DNA from: Margaritispora aquatica
Taxonomy: Eukaryota > Ascomycota > Leotiomycetes > Helotiales > Discinellaceae
Direction: 5' to 3'
Length of the DNA: 64,000 bases
NCBI GenBank assembly: GCA_007644065.1
Contig: VJWN01000029.1
Location: 1-64,000 of the forward strand
A program made the translations under genes and the position numbers. Shown in pieces: positions 56,966-64,000 of the stretch (positions are counted from its first letter, which is position 1; the number at the start of each line of letters is the position of its first letter). The notes below the pieces were generated by a model that was not told the origin of the DNA, searched no databases, and saw only the letters and a program-made list of their open reading frames with translations.

Positions 56966-59017
56966 TCAATCACCGCCCCTTTCCTTCTCTCTCTCCCTCC
57001 TCTCCACAACCTCCAACAACTCCCCCACAATACCCTTATAATCCTGCGCCGTCCTCGGTACAAGCATCTCCCTCCACCAACTCCCCTTCCTCTCCACCTT
57101 AAGTCCCAAATCCCCCATCAAAACATTAACCACATCCCCGACCTCCGCACTACAAACCTGTCTCGTCTTTCCCCTTCCCAAATACCTCCTCTGACTCCAC
57201 GCCTGCACCTTCGCGATTTCATACTCCATCTCCTCCTTGCTCTTGCTCTTGCTTTTCCTCTTACACACATCCACCAACCCCTCCATATACGCCACGCACC
57301 ACAGCGCACCCACCTCGGACAAAATCGACGTCTGCACATTCACTACCTGTCCTAGGAACACGATGCTCGTGTCTCCCTGTGCAGCAAGCGTAGGTGGGAC
57401 CATATATCGATACAGGCGCCACGGCGTGGTGTCTACCTCACGCTGGAAATGTGGCGGGGGATGCGCCAGCGCCGGAAGAGCAGCTACCACTTCGGAATCA
57501 GCGCGGGAGTGCAGGTCTGCCCAATGCTGTGCCGAAGCTGGGGCTTCCGCTGTGAGCGGAGCGGGTAAGCCGACGAGGAGAGCATCGGAGGGACCGAAAA
57601 GTCGCGAGGTGGAGGTTGGGTCCCATCCTGTGGCGAAGATGGCAGTGTCAATGCCGGCGAGGGCGGTGTCATTCGAGAGGTGAATGTCTGTTCCTGACAT
57701 TGAGGTGATAGATGCGCGATGCACTGTGAGGTTCCTTCCGGATGCGAGGGCATCGAGGAAGGTTTTGTTACCGTGGAGGCCAGATAGACCGGCTGTGAAG
57801 AAGAGGGCGCTGCATAGTTTGTCAGTATACTGTCTACTGTCTCTTATATCATTCATTGAGGAGCAGAAATATAGGCAAGGAAAAGGACAGCCAACTCCTC
57901 AATCTCAGGCCTCAACATCTCCCCATTCCGACTCCGATACGTCTCTTTCCCCAACGGCACCGTCCCTGCGGCCCTCCACATCCTCCCAAACAGCCAGTTT
58001 CCCACCGCACTCGTCCCACCATGCAGAAAGCGATCCCACCACCCACCACCACCCCCAACCCTAAACACCGACGGCGTAAGCACGTCCTTCCACCTCCCCG
58101 CCAGCCTCGCGCCATGGATCCCCAGAAACGGACGCAATTCCACCATCACGCCGGGACCGTTGCCGGAACCTGAAGGTCGGATCACCCAGTCGATGTGTAG
58201 TGGTGTGGGTGAGGGAGAGGAAGTCAGAAGGATGAGCGCGTCGACGGCGGATTTGCAACCCCCGTAGACGACGACCCGTTTAGGGATCGAGGAGGTAAGG
58301 TAGGCGTGGTTCAACCCGATGGAGGTGCTGTGGAGGATCTTTCCGGTGAATGTGCTGCGTGGGATGGGGGGCCAGTAGGGGTTAGAGTTGAGTCCTGTGG
58401 CTAGGATCAGCTTGTCGCATGTTACTGTCTCCAAGTCTGCCTCCTCATAACCACTGCTCTTCGCTCCCTCTCCTCCATCCCCCTCTCCCTCGCGCACTGC
58501 TCTCAAACTCAACACCCACCCCTCCTTTCCCTCTCCCACTCCCTCTTCTTCTCCATCACCATCTACCAACACCCGCTCCTCCCTCCTAACGCCCTCCACC
58601 TTAACCCCCAACCTCAAACGCTCCAACAGCCCGAACTTCCTCGCATAAGCATCCAAGTACTCATACACCTTCACGCTCTCCAGATCATCCCAATCCCGCA
58701 CGTCGGTCGCCTCTCGCATCGGCAGGTCCGAGAAATCAAACAGACCTGACGGCGAGTCGGCGATGAAGCCGGGGAAGCACCGCGCTTGCGACCAGACGCC
58801 GCCGAGGGTGCGTTGGGTGTCGTAGATGGTTAGGTGGATGGAGGGGTTGATTTGGAGGTATCTGGTGGTGTTAGTTGGTCATCTCAAGTACTGAACGTAG
58901 GCGAGATCCATACGTTTTTGCAGCAACAAGACCAGCCCAGCCGGCGCCTATGATTGCTACTCTCTTCGGCTGTGCATCAGAGCCAGAAATACGGGTTGGT
59001 GTCAATGTTGAAGCCAT
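56966..59017 (-). CDS. FMO-like flavin monooxygenase
   Basis: Class B flavin monooxygenase of the FMO/BVMO type, NADPH-dependent, substrate unknown. Three exons are proposed, giving 637 residues. Start: ATG at 59017 (MASTLTPTRISG); an in-frame ATG at 59077 would add 20 residues. Intron 1 is 58862-58913. FAD motif: RVAIIGAGWAGLVAAKT, continuing YLQINPSIHLTIYD. NADP motif: RVVVYGGCKSAVDALILL. The FMO-type signature appears as FTGKILHSTSIG, and the ATGWDP motif as TAIFATGWDPTS. Intron 2 is uncertain: the frame closes after the EIEEL segment and reopens at ALFFTAGLSG. A donor at 57895 (GTTGGC) with acceptor at 57810 keeps phase but is not a strong site. A frameshift or other exon form is possible there. 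Asp/Glu/Gly-rich insertions occur near residues 140-180. Confidence 0.75.
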
Positions 59018-59077
59018 TCTCAACACCTGCGGTATTCCCGATATTTTCGATAATCTTGCCCTGGCGAGATGTGACAT

Positions 59078-60160
59078 CCAATTCAAGTCACTGTCCTGAA
59101 ATCTCCTCCGAACTCAAATATTCAAGAATAAAGGTAAGATATACTAGACAAACGTGGAAACAACTAAGCAGAAATAAGGAATGGAAGAGAGAGGGAAGAG
59201 TTTGAGAGAAAACAAAGACATTCATGTCATATCGCTGCTTGGATGAGACGGACTCAACACACGGCACCGGTGCAATGCACGCGGATCCGCGTGGCTTACT
59301 ACCAACACCTACCAGGTAGAAAGGTGGACATGAGTGCGAGTTGTGGGTTGAGAACGCGACTTGGGGCGAATGAGAGAGAGAAAGAGATGCTGACTTTATG
59401 GCTGAGGTCAGCCAAAGCTCGGGATGGTGAGATCGCTTACAGGGGTTCGTGGTTTGGTGGTGAGAAACGTTGGAATCCTGGAAGTGGCTCGCTTTCTACT
59501 TACGAGGTGGCCTATCGTGTGGAAGCAAATGTAGATCACGTATTGTTTTGGGTGTCCCTCTCGCAATTTGGTCCTATCCCTGTGCTGGAGAGTAAACGAT
59601 CATGCATTTCTCTTTTACGGATGGCTTCTTGCTGGGATGGGAGAAGTGGGAGTTAATGGAGGATTGTATGCTTAGTTTGTGGGAGGGAATGCTTGGATCT
59701 GTTTCAAAGGTGCGGTTCTCGATGTGAGCAATGATATCTTCGTCATATCGCTGTAATGGTAAAGAGACAACATATGCTGCAAATCAAAGAGTTGTGATCC
59801 ATACTATGCGCCGTGTCAAGATGAGAATCGATCCGAAGCTTAAGATTTGAATTGGAAAGTATAGCCCACGCAGTCAACTAATGTAGGAGAGAAAAGACAA
59901 GACCAAGCAAGAAGTATCCGACCACCGCAAATCGAGCTATTAAGCCATGGAAATTTTAGCAATAACTAGTAGCCAAAGAAATCAACGTCTTCCAAGCTCA
60001 GCGATAAGGAGATAGACGCAGCACTGTTAAGAGAGAAGAGTGATTCGAACCAAAGGAACCTGCCTTCGCTTCCTGTGCTCAAAGAGTCCCTACGTTTGTG
60101 CAGCTAAACACAACATCGCGCCGTATTGAGAACCCCGCAACCACAATCATAACCACGCGC
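59078..60160. other. Intergenic, no gene seen
   Basis: 1.1 kb between the FMO-like start and the 3' end of the mosaic gene. Short frames only, none with a domain. Confidence 0.45.
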
Positions 60161-63040
60161 TCACTGGAACATCTTCGCCGTGCCCAAGCCCAGGTACTCC
60201 GACGCCGTACGTCCCCTATGCGTAACCTTGCCGGTCGCCTGGTCGTAAAGAACCCACTCGTCACCGGAAAAGAAGCACATTTGCTTGAAGTCGGTCTTGG
60301 GTTGATAGAGCATCGTGTCGAGATACGTCCAGCCAAGACTTGATATCAAAGGCGACGGCTGCAGGTCCGTAACCGTGTTATTATCTTGATTGTAAATGAT
60401 CTGCTTATCACCCGAGTAGAACGTGATGCATCGCGGAGAATTCGGCCAGAAATGTGGCATCACGCAATCGATGGTCTGAAGACCCTTCTCTTTCAATCCG
60501 GGGAAGTGTTTGGACCACGGCTCGGCTTTCATGTCGTTGACACGTTGGCCGGTCGCGATATCAATGAGAGCGCAGAGGTCGCCGCTGAAGAACCAGGCTT
60601 GCTTTTGCTCTCTGTCAACGGGCAAGATGGCGTCGACCCAGTCGGGGAATGAGTTTACGCCTGGCCATTGCTCGGAGGTGCTGCGCGGCTTGACGTCGAA
60701 TGTGTTTTTTATGATGTCGAGGCGCACGTAGATGTCTTTCTCAAAGAAGTAGTATTCGTTGAGAGACCAGGGGACAACTGCCGTGGCACGGAAGACACGT
60801 TCTTTCTTGACGGGTGGATCTACAACGGGGACAGTGATGGTGGTTGAACCGTTGGTTTTCGAGCCTGGATCGGTGGTCTTTGTATCAGAACCGTTGGTCT
60901 TAGTGTCAGGCTCTTTGGTTTTGCCATCTGTTCCATTAACGGGCTTGTCAGACCCACTACCACCGGTAGTTCCATCTGGATTGGTTGTCACACTGCCCTT
61001 AGAACCAGTTGCAGTTGAAAAGACAACAGTCTCATCGGAGGTGAAACCTCCAATGACTTTCTGTCCACCATCTGCACTGATGATCCAGTCCACAAATTGA
61101 TTTGCTTGCACTTTGAATGTACCATTCTTACCAACAACGAGCTCGGCACGCTTGAGCAAGATGTCTTTATCGTCATCGCTCCCAACAGCCTGTAATTGAC
61201 GAGTCAGCGAATGCTCCAAGTGAACCAGGATATGCATCTCTTACATATATCTTCAAAGCATCACGAGTCTCTTTGGTAGCAGTATACCATGTGCCTAACA
61301 TGTATATTAGCAAGCCACTCGAGAAAGCAGATCTTATCACTTACTGCTATCCGTGAGAGTATATGCTTTGATACTCGCGGCTTCCGCCAGTGTCTCTGAA
61401 GCGGAACTTTGAGATGAAGCATACCAGCTAGCATCAGCGAAGGCAGATGGCGTACGACCAATTGCAGTCCAGATAGACAATTCCTTGACATGAGAGGCAG
61501 AGCCATCTGCACGAGACAGGAAAACGGTGGATGACTTATGATCAGAATGAAGATTACTGTAAAGCACTGAGAATAACTTATACACCCATGTGCTGTCGGG
61601 AACCTTGGCAGGATTATCTGGTGGCCCAACGAGCATCCAGTGATCGCGCCAGCCAAGCTCTCTTCGATCGATGACCCCAAGATTGGTCGATAGCGTATCA
61701 AGAAGGATGGTGTCGGTGATTCCAACATCAATCTTGTTCTCGCCTAGATAGTCCATAGTAACTCCCGAGTCCGTTGCATAAAAAGCGATGGTGAAAACTT
61801 GTTGCTTCTTGACTTCAACACAACTAGGAACACAACTGATTAGTTCTGGGCATTCTCAACTCACGTGGGATACCTACTATTGAACATATGCTGCAGCCAA
61901 CTTAGGAAGGAGACCTGTCTCATCTGAGCCACCGGTACCGATACGCAAGCTGACACCTAATCCGGGCCAGCTATAGATTTGGCTGGGAGCGATGTCAGTT
62001 GAGGTGGCATCGCCACTCCCAGGATCCACAAGTCGACGGCGCTGGTTATAGTCAAATGGAGAATAACGCGTGTCAAGCCGCCCATCCATGCTATCTTCGA
62101 AATATCTAGGCTTAGGTCTTCCATGCTCATCTCTTTCAGTTGCGCGAGCCCAGGAAGGGGGTTGATATCTGTTGGTTGGCATTGCCATCCTCCAGTACTG
62201 GGTCGGTGGATAGCGTGTATCCAGTCGTCCGTCTTTGTAAGCGTCATAATTTCTTGGCTTGGGATTTCCGTACTGATCCCTTTCAGTAGCATGAGCCCAG
62301 GGCTAATTGTGAAGTCAGTATATTTGTCTTTCAAGATCTTGAAGCTTCGGAAGAGGTAAAAGCTGCTGTGTATCAAGACAGGATTATGCTGTAGGATCAT
62401 GTGATTTTTAGATATTGCAATGGAAATAACATACCGGTGGACGGTACTGAGGCTGCTGATACTTGCTCGTTGTCGTTGCCAGACGCCAACGCCGATATGG
62501 AAACGTGTCATACCGGTTATCCAAACGTCCATCGGTGTTTTGGTCAACTGGCCATCGTGGCTTTGGAGTGCCATCCGGATACCGCTCCGTCCCACGAGCC
62601 CAGTAAGGAAGCTCGACTTGACTTTTGCTCATAGGCTGGATGGGAGCGCCATCAAGTTCATCAGTCTCACCATCAGGATTTGTTGCAATCTTGGAGTTCT
62701 TAGGAAAGAACGGCTCAGGATTGCGTCGAGTCTTTGGAATGGCTCGACTGACGCGTTTGGTCGTGCACCAAGGATCGTACCACGGTCCTGGGAAAGGATT
62801 GTTACGTGGACGGGGGGACTGGATCCATTTCTGTGATTGAGGGAGCAACTCTCCCTCTCCTGTTCCTTCCTGGCCGTTATCTTCGTCTTCATTGATGTCA
62901 AAATGTTCGTCCTCAGATGAGAAGAATGGGATTTCAATGCCCATTTCTTCGGCCTTCTGAATCTCATTCTGAGTGAGGGATTTGCCGCTTTGAAGCTTGA
63001 AAATTAAGTGCATCTGAAATGGTTCGATGTCGGTAGCCAT
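60161..63040 (-). CDS. Mosaic protein: three N-terminal repeats, PBP (tungstate-binding-like) domain, hemopexin-like domain
   Basis: Five exons are inferred (introns 62303-62434, 61824-61877, 61295-61344 and 61190-61244), all in phase, giving 862 residues. Residues 1-144 are mostly polar (KLQSGKSLTQNEIQKAEEMG, then acidic DINEDEDNGQE); no signal peptide is seen. Residues 145-297 hold three repeats of the pattern P-x-WARATERDx-G-x-PKPR-x-DGRLDTRY. From about 313 to 586 is a type-2 periplasmic-binding-like domain, as in fungal tungstate/phosphate-binding-like proteins: VSLRIGTGGSDETGLLP, KIDVGITDTILLD, ELGWRDHWMLVGPPDNPA, ELSIWTAIGR, then FVDWIISADGGQKVIGGF. Residues 587-648 are a Gly/Thr/Asp linker. 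Residues 650-862 are hemopexin-like: WSLNEYYFFEKDIYVRLD, QAWFFSGDLCALID, RCITFYSGDKQIIYN and QMCFFSGDEWVLYD. Intron 2 uses donor GTAGGT at 61877, chosen for phase and family fit. The architecture is unfamiliar to me; ligand and location are unknown. Confidence 0.78.
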
Positions 63041-64000
63041 GGTGAACTTCGTACGTACAAGACCTAGGGAGAATGCTGATCTTGGTTGATGATGGAGAAT
63101 GGAATAGAATTGAGAATGATCATATGTTTAAAGGTAGATCAAGTGCATGCTCTGGTATATATAACAGTGCTCTGGAGAGCTCGGGAAGCATTGCTGTCCT
63201 TCCTAGAAGACTTTTGCTCTCGATCACCGATCATCGATAGTCCAACTCCAGCTGTTCCCAACTTGCATTGGATTTTGCACTTCGCACATATTCCTCCAAT
63301 CTTGACTCTTGAGTCCTTGCCATTCTGATATTGTGGCTACCTGTGCTTCAATGACTTCAGCCCTTTGATATATGCATCTGCATCTCAGGGCCATTCAAAC
63401 CAGTGTTCGCAGCCGACTTGCTATCCATTTAAATATGGCTCATCTGTATGCAGTGTCTTTTTCCATCGAAAAGTCATATTGCAAGTGGTCTGTACCAACT
63501 CAAATACGAGAAATCGGCTGCAAGTACGAGCCCATGATTCGGATTGGCGATGGTGCATGAGCACGGAATGAATCGTTGATGATCAAAAATTTGCGGTACA
63601 ATAGATACAGTGGTTTATTCATTGCTGTCCAATGTTAGTGAGAGCTTGCACTCATGGCTTGAAATGAGAAGCTGTCAAATCTGCTTGTTCGCTACTCGGC
63701 CTTCAATCATCAACCTACTTTTGCTCAAGTTCCAAGCCTTCATAACATCATTTTGTCTCTTCGCTGGCGATATTGGTCAAATAAACGGCTTAGAATATCA
63801 TGGTGGCTAACTGAGGGACAAGGAAGGCAGACATACACTATCAGATTCTGCAACTTTGTCATAGCTTGCTCCAGTGTTCATCTGCATTATTTCCCCGCGT
63901 GAGCCACATTCGACGGTTGATGGATAGGTTTCACATTAGGAGAAATTTGACGACTTTGGCGGAAGCCACACCGTTGAATGTCTCTTGGCTCAATCGGGAC
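63041..64000. other. Right edge of window, no gene seen
   Basis: Holds the promoter of the mosaic gene. Short frames on the plus strand (for example 63365-63571, 63610-63810) have no domain. A gene could begin beyond the edge. Confidence 0.45.

Noticed and set aside
1..64000. tRNA or rRNA genes
   Set aside because: I searched by eye for B-box-like GGTTCRAATCC and cloverleaf pairings and found no convincing case. A covariance-model scan would decide.

Overview
The window comes from a filamentous ascomycete (Pezizomycotina; the gene set would suit a Leotiomycete, but species cannot be read from the sequence). Reasons: small GT-AG introns of about 46-100 nt in most genes; clear orthologues of fungal NPL4, SEC66, OST1, hexokinase and RMT2; secreted plant-wall enzymes (pectin lyase, AA9); and a left arm with the signature of repeat-induced point mutation (RIP). 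All exon joins given here were worked out by hand from splice motifs, reading phase and family conservation.

Layout. Bases 1 to about 9440 are AT-rich and nearly free of CpA/TpG, with no open frame: a RIP-destroyed repeat block, probably old transposons. From about 10.4 kb ordinary genes begin: NPL4 (-) and SEC66 (+) diverge from one promoter; a decayed RNA-dependent RNA polymerase (15169-16140, -) follows; then a Ser-rich secreted protein (+), a pectin lyase (-), an SDR oxidoreductase (+), an APH-like kinase gene with one in-frame stop (-), an FAD monooxygenase (+), a multi-pass membrane protein (-), an Rtg2/Ppx-GppA protein (+), an acidic hypothetical (-), a Reg1/Hex2-like PP1 regulatory subunit (+), a secreted subtilase (+), an AA9 lytic polysaccharide monooxygenase (+), a membrane-anchored PNGase A-like amidase (-), OST1 (-), hexokinase (+), RMT2 (-), an 800-residue membrane protein (+), an FMO-like monooxygenase (-), and finally a mosaic protein joining three N-terminal repeats, a tungstate/phosphate-binding-like domain and a hemopexin-like domain (60161-63040, -).

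Themes. Several neighbours act at the ER (NPL4 in ERAD, Sec66 in translocation, OST1 in N-glycosylation, PNGase A-like in N-glycan removal). Hexokinase, the Reg1-like protein and the Rtg2-like protein touch carbon sensing and retrograde signalling. Pectin lyase, AA9, the subtilase and the Ser-rich protein form the secreted set. These are scattered single genes with their own promoters; no biosynthetic cluster is visible. The most unusual item is the repeat/PBP/hemopexin fusion. The RdRP relic and the TGG-to-TAG change in the kinase gene are the clearest signs of decay outside the repeat arm. Large gene-poor gaps lie at 30897-33490, 35025-37674 and 39097-42030.
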